Shown here: piece by piece, positions 37,214-46,733 of the stretch | Layout: each line of letters starts with the position of its first letter | Position numbering within the stretch: position 1 is the first letter of the stretch | DNA from: CAZPUS01 sp964589825 | Lineage (GTDB): Bacteria; Fibrobacterota; Chitinivibrionia; Chitinivibrionales; WJKA01 | Reading direction: 5' to 3' | Assembly (NCBI GenBank): GCA_964589825.1 | Contig: CAZPUS010000002.1 | Coordinates: 62,001 to 126,000, forward strand | Length of the DNA: 64,000 nucleotides | Notes under the pieces: generated by a model | Seen by the model: only the letters and a program-made list of their open reading frames with translations | Databases searched by the model: none | What the model was told of the DNA's origin: nothing | Program-made: the position numbers and the translations under genes

Positions 37214-37951
37214 ATGAAAAATGATATAAAACGACATCCGTTTCGTCACGTGTGGGGCAATGTGTTATCCGGTATTTTAGTGATACTGCCGCTTGTTACG
37301 ACGCTGTACGTATTTATCAAGCTTTTCAGTCTCGCCGATTCGGTATTACCGGTGCTGGTGCATTCCTTTTTCCAGAAAGCGCCCAAACAATGGATTCCCG
37401 GGTTCGGGATCGTCGTTATACTTGTAATTGCTTATTTTACCGGGTGGCTTTCGAAAAGGTATCTGGGTAAAAAAATTATCGAGATTGGCAATTCGGTTAT
37501 TCTCAGTATACCGCTGCTGAATAAATTTTATCAGGGTGTACAGCAGATAATCGATTCGTTTTCCGGGAAAAAGAAGTTTTTTTCGCAGCCGGTTCTTATC
37601 GAATTTCCCAAACCCGATTCGTATTGTATTGCTTTTTTAACGTCAGAGGATCAATGGGAAATTTCCCAAAAGACCGAAAAAGAGCTCGTGAGTGTATTCA
37701 TACCAACCACTCCAAATCCCACGAACGGTTTTCTTCTTTTTATTCCGAAGCAGGATGTGATACGACTTAATATGAATATCGAAGGTGGTATAAAGACCAT
37801 TATGTCGTTCGGTGCGGTCAACCCCGAAACCATGGGGAAAGACCAGGAGAAATATAATCTTCCCAATTCGATTAAAAACTGGAACTGGTTGAATATATTC
37901 AGACCCAGACGATCCGGCTCGAACCCGTTTGATGCCGATCCCCGGGACTAA
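37214..37951 (+). CDS. DUF502 membrane protein
   Basis: The 245-residue protein has two transmembrane segments: NVLSGILVILPLVTTLYVFI (about 15-34) and GFGIVVILVIAYFTGWL (about 60-77). The DUF502 core follows: IPLLNKFYQGVQQIIDSF, then PVLIEFPKPDSYCIAFLTS and VFIPTTPNPTNGFLLFIP. Function is not established for the family. AGAGGTG upstream supports the ATG at 37214. A GTG at 37202 overlapping the previous stop codon is an alternative. Confidence 0.88.
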   Translation: MKNDIKRHPFRHVWGNVLSGILVILPLVTTLYVFIKLFSLADSVLPVLVHSFFQKAPKQWIPGFGIVVILVIAYFTGWLSKRYLGKKIIEIGNSVILSIPLLNKFYQGVQQIIDSFSGKKKFFSQPVLIEFPKPDSYCIAFLTSEDQWEISQKTEKELVSVFIPTTPNPTNGFLLFIPKQDVIRLNMNIEGGIKTIMSFGAVNPETMGKDQEKYNLPNSIKNWNWLNIFRPRRSGSNPFDADPRD

Positions 37952-37967
37952 ATCCCGATCGTATGCA

Positions 37968-38726
37968 ATGCCTCCCACTACTACCACCAGGGCGATACTT
38001 CTCAAGACATATCCCTACGGGGAAACGAGTGCGGTATTACACTGTTATACCGAGGTGCTGGGGCTTGTTCATGTGCTTGCAAAAGGGGTGAACAGGCCCG
38101 GACATTGTTGTGTGGAACGTGGGATGCTGCTCGAAATGGAGGTCTATCATAAACCACAACGGGAGCTGCATACCGCGGCCCAGATTACGCCTTGTGATTA
38201 TTATCTCAATGTGCGCTCCGATCTTGAAAGGAGTGCGCTGCGTGATGCGATATTTGAAATAGTTATAAAAAGCGTCGGAATTCACGACAGACAACCCGCC
38301 TTGTACAGGCTTCTTTCGCGGTACCTTTCTCTTCTCGATGCCGGGAATAATACCGATCTTTTTCCGTGTTCTTTATGGAAGTTTTTGTATCACCTCTATT
38401 CCATACTCGGGATAGAGATGTCATTTTCCTTTTGTGCGCATTGCGCAGCGAAGCAGTCGGCCGAAGCGGCTTTGTATGTAAACTATGCAAAAGGCGGTAT
38501 AGTCTGCAGCGAGTGCAATTGCGAGTCACAGTCCGCAACCATCCCTGCGATTATCCGCGAATATTGTATGGAAAAAGGGATCGTACCTTCCCCGGCGCTG
38601 ACAACACTCGATCCTGCGCAAAAAGCGCAAATTACGGATACGTTTGTCAATTACTGGCGATACTATTTCGATATACCACAGCCGGGACCTGCGGTGCGGT
38701 TTCTGTGTTCCCTGCTCACCCCGTGA
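37968..38726 (+). CDS. recO: DNA repair protein RecO
   Basis: The 252-residue protein has the RecO N-terminal OB domain (TTRAILLKTYPYGETSAVLH, then VLAKGVNRPG). Its helical C-terminal domain carries a zinc site (CAHC, then CSEC about 30 residues later). RecO with RecR loads RecA on SSB-coated DNA. The last gene of the dprA group, it begins 16 bases after the DUF502 stop and faces hisD from the other strand. The ATG at 37968 is chosen because it aligns with the usual family start. An in-frame ATG at 37929 would overlap the preceding gene. Confidence 0.92.
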   Translation: MPPTTTTRAILLKTYPYGETSAVLHCYTEVLGLVHVLAKGVNRPGHCCVERGMLLEMEVYHKPQRELHTAAQITPCDYYLNVRSDLERSALRDAIFEIVIKSVGIHDRQPALYRLLSRYLSLLDAGNNTDLFPCSLWKFLYHLYSILGIEMSFSFCAHCAAKQSAEAALYVNYAKGGIVCSECNCESQSATIPAIIREYCMEKGIVPSPALTTLDPAQKAQITDTFVNYWRYYFDIPQPGPAVRFLCSLLTP

Positions 38727-38756
38727 TACGGCTAATGGTGATATGGCAAATGGTGT

Positions 38757-40070
38757 TTATGTGTCTGCAGGGTACTCCCCGGTACGTGCCTGTGCACTGA
38801 ATGCATGGTGAACAAAGCCTTCACTTTTCGCTATTGTTGCCACGGGAGCACATGCCGCGGCGATTCCTTTTTTTGATGCACGGGCAACCGGAATGTGTTT
38901 GAGAAAGCTGTAGGTACCGAGTGCGGAAGAGAATGCCGCGGCTCTTGCGGTGGGAAGCACGTGATTGGTACCGATATAATAATCTCCAAGCGCAACCGGT
39001 GTTTCCGCCCCCAGAAATATCGCACCTGCATTGGTCACGCCGTTAAGGTCCTTTTCCGGAGCGGCGGTCATGATCTGTAAATGCTCCGGGGCAAAACGGT
39101 TTACCATTGCGAGGCTCTTTTTACGGGACGCGCAGACAATACAGGTAAGGGCATGAGTGCTCAGCCGGGTAAATGTCTCTTTCTTCGGGCTTCGCTCGAT
39201 CTCTTCTTTGCACAGACGCTGTACTGTCCGGGCCAGCGAGGCACTTTCCGTTACCAGGAGCGCTTTTTCATCACCGGATCCGTGTTCCGCCTGTGCAAGC
39301 ATATCGAGTGCGATCCAGCGGGGATTGGCGCTGTTGTCGGCAAGTATCGCTACTTCGCTCGGTCCGGCAATGGTATCGATATCCGCGGTGCCGAATACAT
39401 GCTTTTTTGCAAGGGCAACATATTTATTTCCCGGTCCCACGATTTTTTTAACCGCAGGGATGGTTTCGGTGCCATAGGCAAGTGCGGCGATTGCGTGTGC
39501 GCCGCCGATACGGTAGACTTCGTCGATATTGCATTCGAGCAGTGCGCAGGCCACTCCCGGATCAAGCGTTTCACGTGAGGGAACTGCCGCCACGATGCGT
39601 TTGACACCCGCAATCTGTGCCGGGATGGCACACATGAGAATCGAAGAGGGGTAGCCCGTGGTACCCCCGGGAGAATAGACCCCTGCGGATTCGACGGGTC
39701 GTATGAGCTGTGTGAGGCGGCCCTCGGCTGTTTTTATCGAGAATTCGCGAGGGCGTTGCTTTTCGTGAAACTTCCTGATGCGCACGGCCGCATCTTTAAG
39801 TGCGCCGGCAAGATCGGAAGGTGCGTGTGAGGCCTGTCGTCGTATCTGTCCGGGGCTGATGCGAAGCGATTCCGGACTGAGAGCTAAACCGTCGAATTTT
39901 TTTATGTAACGACACAGGGCGCAATCGCCTTTTGTCCGAACAGTCTCCACGATATCTCGTACCGCATCAATTGTCTTTTCGTCCGGAGTTCCGAGCGAGT
40001 GAAGCAGTTGTTCTACCGCGTTGGAAAAATTGTCTTCAGAGTGATGCAGCAATAGTGGAAAAACGGACAT
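38757..40070 (-). CDS. hisD: Histidinol dehydrogenase
   Basis: The 437-residue enzyme oxidises L-histidinol to histidine, the last two steps of histidine synthesis, with NAD and Zn2+. Visible motifs are YSPGGTTGYPSSILMCAIPA, IAGPSEVAILAD, the zinc-binding DMLAQAEHGSGDEKALL, the catalytic RFAPEHLQI and GDYYIGTNHVLPT. The start at 40070 has CAGGAG upstream. No other his genes are in the window, so the pathway is scattered or elsewhere. The beta-helix gene ends 29 bases upstream on the same strand, so the two may be co-transcribed. Confidence 0.95.
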   Translation of the reverse strand: MSVFPLLLHHSEDNFSNAVEQLLHSLGTPDEKTIDAVRDIVETVRTKGDCALCRYIKKFDGLALSPESLRISPGQIRRQASHAPSDLAGALKDAAVRIRKFHEKQRPREFSIKTAEGRLTQLIRPVESAGVYSPGGTTGYPSSILMCAIPAQIAGVKRIVAAVPSRETLDPGVACALLECNIDEVYRIGGAHAIAALAYGTETIPAVKKIVGPGNKYVALAKKHVFGTADIDTIAGPSEVAILADNSANPRWIALDMLAQAEHGSGDEKALLVTESASLARTVQRLCKEEIERSPKKETFTRLSTHALTCIVCASRKKSLAMVNRFAPEHLQIMTAAPEKDLNGVTNAGAIFLGAETPVALGDYYIGTNHVLPTARAAAFSSALGTYSFLKHIPVARASKKGIAAACAPVATIAKSEGFVHHAFSAQARTGEYPADT

Positions 40071-40099
40071 GTATGCTCCTGTTTTTGTCTTACTTTTTA

Positions 40100-41374
40100 T
40101 CATACATGGGTGACATTGGAAGTAATAAAGACGTCGTCGATATTTCCCCGGGGGATTTCGAGGCTACCGTGTGTGTCAAGTTCTGTCTTCAGATCGGTGG
40201 TGTCATCATTTGTATCGTACTGTACGGCATATGTGCGCATGTGCAGTGCATTTCCGATACGCTCGCATATGGACTCACATGTTTCCGAAGCAAGATTCTT
40301 CGCAATAAAGGTTGTTGGTCGCAGATCCGACAGTACCAGTGTCGGTATCTCGTTTTTCTCCTCTTTTGATTCCTGTCTGATTACATTGCGAATAGTTACG
40401 GAATGCATCTGAGAATGGAGATCGAACAGTGCGTTTTTTTCCTCGGACACAGCTTTATATATTTCACAGTCATGAATATACACGTTTTCCACGTGTCCCA
40501 CGCCATAGTGATAAACCAGCTCCGGCTGCGGGGCGACCGGTTTGACGCAGTTGCGGCAGGCGTCCATATTGACTGCGCACACTCTGCACCCTCCCCGCAT
40601 TTCTGAAATTTCGATATCTTCTATAGGTGACCATACCGAAAGCAGACGCACAAAGGAATGGCAGCTGATCGCTTCGATATTATGGATGCGAATTCGTCGA
40701 ATGGGGCCACATTTCAATCCCATATTCTGAGCTCTCGTATTGTTGTCGTCCGCATTGAGCGCAACCATGTCATCGCCAGTGATAAGCTTCTTTTCCGCTT
40801 TGAGATAGCCGATGTTGCCGTCCTTGCAATATCCGCCCAGGTGCACCCCGTCCTGGTTCGGACGCAGCTTTGTTGCATCGAACAGAATATGCGAAACGGA
40901 AAAATTGCTGACTTCTCCAAGCCGTATATAATAGCATTCCGCATCCTTGAGAGTAAGGTGTGAAACCGATAACCCGCTCACCATAATAAAATTCATTATC
41001 ACTCCGCTGTAGGCTTTGTGTTTCAGTTCGTCCTCACCCCGCGGGTTTCCGCAACTGTTGCCGTCCCAGATGCCACCTTCAATGGAAATGGCGGTGTTGC
41101 CGCTAACAGGATCCGAATTGGTGATAAGAAACGAAGAGCTTTCTTTGCCGGCATTGTCCGCCAGAAAAAGGTGTGCCTTGGCATGTGCCCGTATTGAGGT
41201 GTTAGACGGTATTTTAAGAGACTGGGCTATTTTATACGTCCCAAACGGGATGTAAACCACCGATGCGGAAGAATCGAGTGCCTTCTGGATCGCGTCGGAA
41301 TCATCGTGTTGTCCGTCACCCTTTGCGCCGAAAGAAGTGACTGAAATCGGTTCGATCTGTGTTTTATCCGGCAT
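40100..41374 (-). CDS. GH28/pectate-lyase-3-like right-handed beta-helix protein
   Basis: The 424-residue protein begins with the family segment VTSFGAKGDGQHDDSDAIQK and a VVYIPFGTYKI strand. The beta-helix follows, with RPNQDGVHLGG and TGDDMVALNADD at positions matching the NTDG and GDD acid motifs of polygalacturonases. The GHG motif reads CHS, and the RIK motif is not obvious. A sugar-acting hydrolase or lyase is likely, but activity is uncertain. There is no signal peptide, unlike most secreted pectinases, so it may be cytoplasmic. CAGGAG lies eight bases before the ATG. A PIR-1 copy lies 23 bases upstream. Confidence 0.8.
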   Translation of the reverse strand: MPDKTQIEPISVTSFGAKGDGQHDDSDAIQKALDSSASVVYIPFGTYKIAQSLKIPSNTSIRAHAKAHLFLADNAGKESSSFLITNSDPVSGNTAISIEGGIWDGNSCGNPRGEDELKHKAYSGVIMNFIMVSGLSVSHLTLKDAECYYIRLGEVSNFSVSHILFDATKLRPNQDGVHLGGYCKDGNIGYLKAEKKLITGDDMVALNADDNNTRAQNMGLKCGPIRRIRIHNIEAISCHSFVRLLSVWSPIEDIEISEMRGGCRVCAVNMDACRNCVKPVAPQPELVYHYGVGHVENVYIHDCEIYKAVSEEKNALFDLHSQMHSVTIRNVIRQESKEEKNEIPTLVLSDLRPTTFIAKNLASETCESICERIGNALHMRTYAVQYDTNDDTTDLKTELDTHGSLEIPRGNIDDVFITSNVTHV

Positions 41375-41396
41375 AATGATACTCCTGAGTAGTTAC

Positions 41397-41560
41397 GCCT
41401 AAATTGAGCGATTTTGTGTGCGCATTATGCTGCAATCCGCAGTAATCTTGTGTTCCCGAATATCATGAGACAACCAAAAAGGTTGCCTCATGGATTTCGA
41501 GGACACAATAGCAGTGCGGTACACCACAGCTTTTATCAGAACAATCGCTCAATTCAAGTT
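41397..41560 (+). repeat. PIR-1 palindromic intergenic repeat, full copy
   Basis: Left end GCCTAAATTGAGCGATTTTG. Inner arms ATCATGAGACAACC and GGTTGCCTCATGGATTTCGA flank a loop of AAAAA. Right end CGCTCAATTCAAGTT. It lies between the diverging GH28-like and nitroreductase genes. I see nothing else in 41561-41908 except the ribosome site. Confidence 0.9.
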
Positions 41561-41908
41561 ACGGGTTGTTATTTTCGGCCAGTGCCCGTCTCCCTGTGCG
41601 AAGGAACCGGGTCTGAACCTGCATGTCGCTAAAAGCGGATGCTGTTTTTTGCTGAATCTGGGTAGTGTTCGTGCTTAAAAAATGGCCATATACCAAGGCG
41701 CTTGCAGAAGATATGGCGAATTTTCGTGACGTTGTTTCCGGGTAAAAATACAATATTGGAGAAAAACGGGATGATACAAATAGAACGAGGCACAATCGAC
41801 AACGCAGGGAATACCTCGACAACCATGCAATAGAGGTGACTGCATAACCTATTTTTTCAGGCAACTCAGACAGATGTGTTTTTTTTACCGGTGAAAAGGA
41901 GAGGATGC

Positions 41909-42430
41909 ATGACATTGAAAGAGACTATCAATGCGCGCTATTCCTGTCGACGTTATAAACCCGATCCTGTCGCCCCTGCGCTTGTCGATGAAATTCTCGA
42001 TACTGCGCGGATGGCGCCATCTGCAAAGAATTTTCAGGAATGGCGGTTTATCGTTGTCGATGAAAAAGAAAAAATCGAAGCGCTTACCGATACTGCGGGG
42101 AATCAGGGCTGGTGGCGCAGTGCACCCGTCATTATCGTATGCTGCGCAGAGACCGACAATTACGTCATGCGCGGAGGTCAGCTTTCATATCCAATAGACT
42201 GTGCGATAATAATTGACCACATTACGCTTCTGGCAACCGAAAAGGGACTCGGCACATGCTGGGTCGGTTCATACGATGAAGCGCAGGTAAAGCGGATATG
42301 TTCGATCCCCGAGTCGACCCGTGTGGTGGAGCTGCTTACCCTCGGGTATCCTGATGATACACCGCCGTCTGCCAAAAAGCGTCTCGGTCTCGGACGGATC
42401 CGGTATCGCAATGCCTGGAACGACGCCTGA
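41909..42430 (+). CDS. Nitroreductase-family FMN protein
   Basis: The 173-residue protein opens with the nitroreductase start (INARYSCRRYKPDPV), where the basic residues contact the FMN phosphate. The helix ARMAPSAKNFQEWRFIVV follows, with LATEKGLGTCWVGSYDE and VVELLTLGYPDDTP in the second half. The family reduces nitro compounds, quinones or flavins with NAD(P)H as dimers. Substrate is unassigned. AAGGAG lies upstream of the ATG at 41909. It stands alone between divergent and convergent neighbours. Confidence 0.9.
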   Translation: MTLKETINARYSCRRYKPDPVAPALVDEILDTARMAPSAKNFQEWRFIVVDEKEKIEALTDTAGNQGWWRSAPVIIVCCAETDNYVMRGGQLSYPIDCAIIIDHITLLATEKGLGTCWVGSYDEAQVKRICSIPESTRVVELLTLGYPDDTPPSAKKRLGLGRIRYRNAWNDA

Positions 42431-42514
42431 ATACCCCGCTGCGACTGTCATTGCAGACAGGTATTGTCGGCCTTCCCCGTTGGGCAGTGGCTTGCTGCCG
42501 GCAAAATGATGGGG

Positions 42515-42931
42515 CTATTCTCCGGTTACCTGCACGAAGACTTTGCGATTTCGCGGCCGATTGTCATGGTCGATAACTATAATCTGCTGCCATGTGCCGA
42601 GAATGAGTTTGGAATCCACCACCGGGACACTGATACTCGGTCCCATAAGAGTGGCACGCAAGTGTGAAAAACCGTTGTCATCTCCCCAGGTGCGGGAATG
42701 GCGGGAGTGCATCGATTCCGGAATAAGGGTGTCGAGAAGGTCGCGAAGATCTTCCACAAGCGCCGGTTCGTATTCTATGGTCGAGACAGAGGCGGTTGAG
42801 CCAACCGCGCATACATGGGCAACACCGTTTTGTATCGATGCATTCGCTACTATCTGCAAAACCATATCGGTGATATTCTTTACATCGGAGTAGCCTTGTG
42901 TATTAAAAGTGATATACTCTCCGTAAACCAT
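42515..42931 (-). CDS. YjbQ/UPF0047 family protein
   Basis: The 138-residue single-domain protein has the family signature near the end (HLRATLMGPSISVPV, LGTWQQIIVIDHDNRPR). HSRTWGDDNG carries the conserved His. Members such as E. coli YjbQ show weak thiamine-phosphate synthase activity, and the physiological role is unsettled. AAGGAG lies twelve bases upstream of the ATG. It converges with the nitroreductase gene. The 299 bases from 42932 to the dnaG start hold nothing I can identify. Confidence 0.9.
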   Translation of the reverse strand: MVYGEYITFNTQGYSDVKNITDMVLQIVANASIQNGVAHVCAVGSTASVSTIEYEPALVEDLRDLLDTLIPESMHSRHSRTWGDDNGFSHLRATLMGPSISVPVVDSKLILGTWQQIIVIDHDNRPRNRKVFVQVTGE

Positions 42932-43230
42932 GATGCTGTAGCTCCTTTATTGCAAAGATAGAAAATATGAATGTGATTCGGACGTGCCCGGGCAAATGGC
43001 AGGCACCGGGGTGAATAGGATGTCGCGTATGCAGATAACTCGGATCGCATTTATCCATTTTATAAAATAACAATTTGTATTTTCTCTGGTGAGTTATTCC
43101 GGGTATGAATGAATATACGAATCGTATGTAGTGACATACATTAAGTAAAAAAGAGCAAAAGAAGCGGTACGTCCGCTGAGGCATGTGTTACAGTATAGCG
43201 CAAACCGGGGTTGCGTGCAGGAGATCGACC

Positions 43231-45033
43231 ATGATTAATGAAAATACCAAAGAAGAAGTGCGCCAGCGGGTAGATATCGTATCCGTTGTGGGTCGATATG
43301 TCAAGCTGCAGAAAGCGGGGCATTATTACAAAGGGCTTTGTCCGTTTCATGACGATAAGAAGAGCCCTTCGTTTACCGTGACACCGGACAAAAACATTTT
43401 TTATTGCTTTGGTTGTGGTAAAGGGGGTGATGTCTTCACCTTTATTTCCGAAATTGAAGGCGTCGGGTTTTCCGAAGCACTCACCATGCTGGCCGAAGAA
43501 GCCGGAGTGGAAACTCGTCAGTCGCGGAGTCAGGAGGGCTCACCCACAAAAGGTGGTTCAGATGATACACACAACCACGTCACAAAAAAACAATTGTATC
43601 ATATACACAGGATGGCGGCATCGTTTTTTTATGCCAATGTGCGTCAAAATGAAAGAGCGATTTCTTTTTTTAAAACACGAAATCTCGATCCCCGCATCGT
43701 CAAGGAATTTATGCTGGGCTATGCAACCGATTCATGGACCTCGTTTTTAGATTTTGCAACAAATCGCGGTGTTCCCTTCGAGGTGCTGCGTGAAGCCGGT
43801 CTCGTTGTGGAAAAGAATGCAAAGGGACGGGGTTACGACAGGTTTCGTGATCGCATCATTTACCCTCTTTTCGATATAACGTCGAGAGTGGTCGGATTTG
43901 GTGGCCGGGGTCTCGATAATGATGCGACTCCTAAGTATCTCAATTCTTCGGAATCGGCTATTTATAAAAAGAGCAGATTATTGTACGGGATACACAAAAT
44001 ACGTGAGACATCGGCCCTGGAAGACTATATCTTTGTGGTAGAGGGGTATATGGACTATCTTATGCTGTATCAGCACGATATCCGTAATTGTGTAGCAACG
44101 TGCGGCACCTCTCTTACAGAACAGCATATCGATGTACTTCGTCGGTTCGTGAACAAAATCATATTTGTATTCGACGGGGATGATGCCGGGAAAAAAGCGG
44201 CACAGCGAGCAGCGCGGATCTCCATAGCAAAGGGGATGACGTCCGAGGTTTTTCTCCTTCCCCAAGGGGAAGACCCTGATTCCATTGTACGGCAATGGGG
44301 GAAAGAGGAGTTCCTGCGCAATGCGTCGGAAACCGTCTCTGCGTTCGATTTTGTGATCGAGTGTGCACGTGAAGAGGCGGATCTCGCCACGCCTGTCGGT
44401 ATCGTCGCCTGCGTTGATAATCTTGCCGAATTTATTCAGTCAATACCCGATTCGCTCATCCAATCCTATTTTGTTTCGCACTGTGCCGACCGCCTCAATA
44501 TACCCGAAGCACAGGTGTATGCGCGCCTGCCGAAAAAATCCCGTATTCGTAATTCAAGTGGTACACAGGAGGCGGCTTCGCGCTCAAATGTCGATTACCG
44601 CAGGTATTTGTCTACTATCGAAGGTCATTTTTTCAGGTTGTTGCTTGCGGATTCAGGGCTTTTTGAAAAGGCGATAGAGCGGATATCTCCCCAAATATTT
44701 TCAAATCGCTTTTCCGCTGAACTATTTTCTATTATTTTATACGCATATCGAAATAATGGGCTTGAGCGTCTGGTAGAGTATGCACGCGGTGTGCATATGA
44801 AAAATGTGTGTGCCATGCTGCAAAGCCAGCCGCCTGTGCAGGGAGATGCCGCAGCCGAACTCGCCCACACAATGCATCGGCTGGAAATAAAATATATACG
44901 GGGGAAATTACGCAGTATACGAAGCAGGCTTAAAACGGTTGAAAATGAACAGACAAAGAAAGAGCTGCTGGAGGAGAACGTAGAGCTGACCCGGTGGCTC
45001 CAGGAAAAAACAGAGTATTCATATGACCAGTAA
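43231..45033 (+). CDS. dnaG: DNA primase
   Basis: The 600-residue protein has the CHC2 zinc finger (CPFHDDKKSPSF, then FYCFGCGKGGDVF, about 38-66). The RNA polymerase core includes a TOPRIM domain: VVEGYMDYLML, ATCGTSLTEQHI and VFDGDDAGKKAAQRA (about 270-335). A helicase-binding C-terminal region is less conserved. It makes primers at the replication fork. AGGAGA precedes the ATG. It overlaps the downstream sigma gene by 11 bases, giving the dnaG-rpoD arrangement of many bacteria without rpsU. Confidence 0.97.
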   Translation: MINENTKEEVRQRVDIVSVVGRYVKLQKAGHYYKGLCPFHDDKKSPSFTVTPDKNIFYCFGCGKGGDVFTFISEIEGVGFSEALTMLAEEAGVETRQSRSQEGSPTKGGSDDTHNHVTKKQLYHIHRMAASFFYANVRQNERAISFFKTRNLDPRIVKEFMLGYATDSWTSFLDFATNRGVPFEVLREAGLVVEKNAKGRGYDRFRDRIIYPLFDITSRVVGFGGRGLDNDATPKYLNSSESAIYKKSRLLYGIHKIRETSALEDYIFVVEGYMDYLMLYQHDIRNCVATCGTSLTEQHIDVLRRFVNKIIFVFDGDDAGKKAAQRAARISIAKGMTSEVFLLPQGEDPDSIVRQWGKEEFLRNASETVSAFDFVIECAREEADLATPVGIVACVDNLAEFIQSIPDSLIQSYFVSHCADRLNIPEAQVYARLPKKSRIRNSSGTQEAASRSNVDYRRYLSTIEGHFFRLLLADSGLFEKAIERISPQIFSNRFSAELFSIILYAYRNNGLERLVEYARGVHMKNVCAMLQSQPPVQGDAAAELAHTMHRLEIKYIRGKLRSIRSRLKTVENEQTKKELLEENVELTRWLQEKTEYSYDQ

Positions 45034-46558
45034 TGCCGATACCACCACACCAATAGCCAAAAAAGAGAAACGGCTGCAGAAACTTGCACGGTTGCAGGGA
45101 TTTGTCACCGAAACACAGGTTGATGAACTCGCCTCGTCCGTGAGAGAGAAAAAAGAGCTGCGCCGCTGGCTTACCGATTCACGCATAGAGATAAATAATC
45201 TTGTGAGCTCTGCCGGTGGGAAGAGCACCTCTTTTTATCGTCGAATGCCTTCTGCGAAAAGAAGTGCCTTTTCTGCAGATCCGATGTGGGCATATATAAA
45301 CAATATTCGTGATATTCCTCTTCTTTCACGTGAAGAGGAAATCGAGCATGCTAAGGAGATGGAGAAGGCACGTTGTCATCTGCATGAAATGACCTTCGGC
45401 TCATACTGGGTGGTGGAGAGCGTACTTCGCATTGCAGAGAAAGTGGTAAACGGTACGATTGACGTGTTCGATGTAATAGCCAGCGACGATGCGCTCAAAG
45501 GGTTCGATACGGTTGATGAAATGGAGGCGGAGCGACAAAAAATATATGACCGTTTCCATGAAACGATAAAATGCGGAAAAAGCATTCAGCGTCTTGATAA
45601 AAAAGTGCAGGAAGCTGAGGACGACGAGAAACGCAAGGATGCTGCGCATAAAAAGGCACAGAAACAGAAAAAATTTCTGGAGTTGTGTAATACACTTGAG
45701 CTGAATTCGAATCAGATTCAGGAGCTTATCAAGAAATTCAAGTCACAATTGTTTATTTCCGGGCACAAAAAACAGATTAAGGATTTTCAGTGCTGGGAAG
45801 AGAAACACCGGCGCGCAAAATGGAAGCTCGTGGAATCGAATGTACGGCTGGTAATAAGCATTGCGCGTAATTACATGAATTCCGGGATTGAAATTATCGA
45901 CCTGATTCAGGAAGGCAACAAGGGGCTGGTTCGAGCGGTGGAGAATTTCGATTATAAAAAGGGATATAAATTCAGCACCTATGCAACATGGTGGATACGT
46001 CAGGCCGTCTCCCGGGCAATCAACGACAAGTCTCAGACAATTCGTCTGCCCACCAAAGCATTCGATATGGTGAATAAGGTCATTAAATTCTGTCGTCAGT
46101 ATGTGGCGGATAAAGGTTTTGAACCGTCTATAGATGATATCGCCGAGTCGCTTGATTTAACCCCGGAAAAAGTGAAAATGTGTCTCGAATATTCCTTTAA
46201 ACCTCTTTCACTCGATATGGAAACTGCAGCGGACGATGACTCGACGATAGGTGAGTACGTCGAAGATAAAAATGCGGAAAATCCGGCGCAGAGAGTCGAT
46301 ATCGCCGCTCTGAAGCACGATATCGCCGATGTGATGGGTCACCTGAGGGAAAAAGAAAAACATGTGGTTACGATGCGCTTTGGCCTTGATGACGGGCGGA
46401 TGAAGACACTCAAGGAAGTGGGTGAAATATACGGGATGTCGAGAGAACGCGTCAGGCAGATAGAGATTAAAGCGCTTGAAAAGCTCAAAAAGTTGACAAA
46501 AAAGAACGATTTGCGGTTATGGTGTGAAGAGACGCTTCCGGACAGCAGTTTTATATAA
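45023..46558 (+). CDS. rpoD: RNA polymerase sigma-70 factor, RpoD type (long form)
   Basis: The 511-residue factor contains a region 1.1-like N-terminus (about 15-60), region 1.2 (DPMWAYINNIRDIPLL, 86-101) and a non-conserved insertion rich in Lys/Glu (about 130-265). Region 2 is VRLVISIARNYMNSGIEIID, then FSTYATWWIRQAVSRAI. Region 3 follows, and region 4 has TLKEVGEIYGMSRERVRQIE. The segment after region 2 reads TIRLPTKAF, where most primary sigmas have IRIPVHMIE. The start lies inside dnaG (ATGACCAGTAA overlap), implying translational coupling. A second, shorter sigma factor at 51251 is of the FCB primary type, so which one is the housekeeping factor is open. Confidence 0.92.
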   Translation: MTSNADTTTPIAKKEKRLQKLARLQGFVTETQVDELASSVREKKELRRWLTDSRIEINNLVSSAGGKSTSFYRRMPSAKRSAFSADPMWAYINNIRDIPLLSREEEIEHAKEMEKARCHLHEMTFGSYWVVESVLRIAEKVVNGTIDVFDVIASDDALKGFDTVDEMEAERQKIYDRFHETIKCGKSIQRLDKKVQEAEDDEKRKDAAHKKAQKQKKFLELCNTLELNSNQIQELIKKFKSQLFISGHKKQIKDFQCWEEKHRRAKWKLVESNVRLVISIARNYMNSGIEIIDLIQEGNKGLVRAVENFDYKKGYKFSTYATWWIRQAVSRAINDKSQTIRLPTKAFDMVNKVIKFCRQYVADKGFEPSIDDIAESLDLTPEKVKMCLEYSFKPLSLDMETAADDDSTIGEYVEDKNAENPAQRVDIAALKHDIADVMGHLREKEKHVVTMRFGLDDGRMKTLKEVGEIYGMSRERVRQIEIKALEKLKKLTKKNDLRLWCEETLPDSSFI

Positions 46559-46733
46559 CGTGTGGGTCTGGGCTGTGCCGGCAGCAGGATCGATGCCGTT
46601 TTGCAAGGGATATTCTCCGGGAAAAACCGCAAAAAACGCAATGATTTTGTTCGCGAAATCGGATGCACAATATGTCTCTCCTGCATCTGCTGCAGGGCAG
46701 AAGACTTACATTGCAGCCTGATGAAAAGTACGG

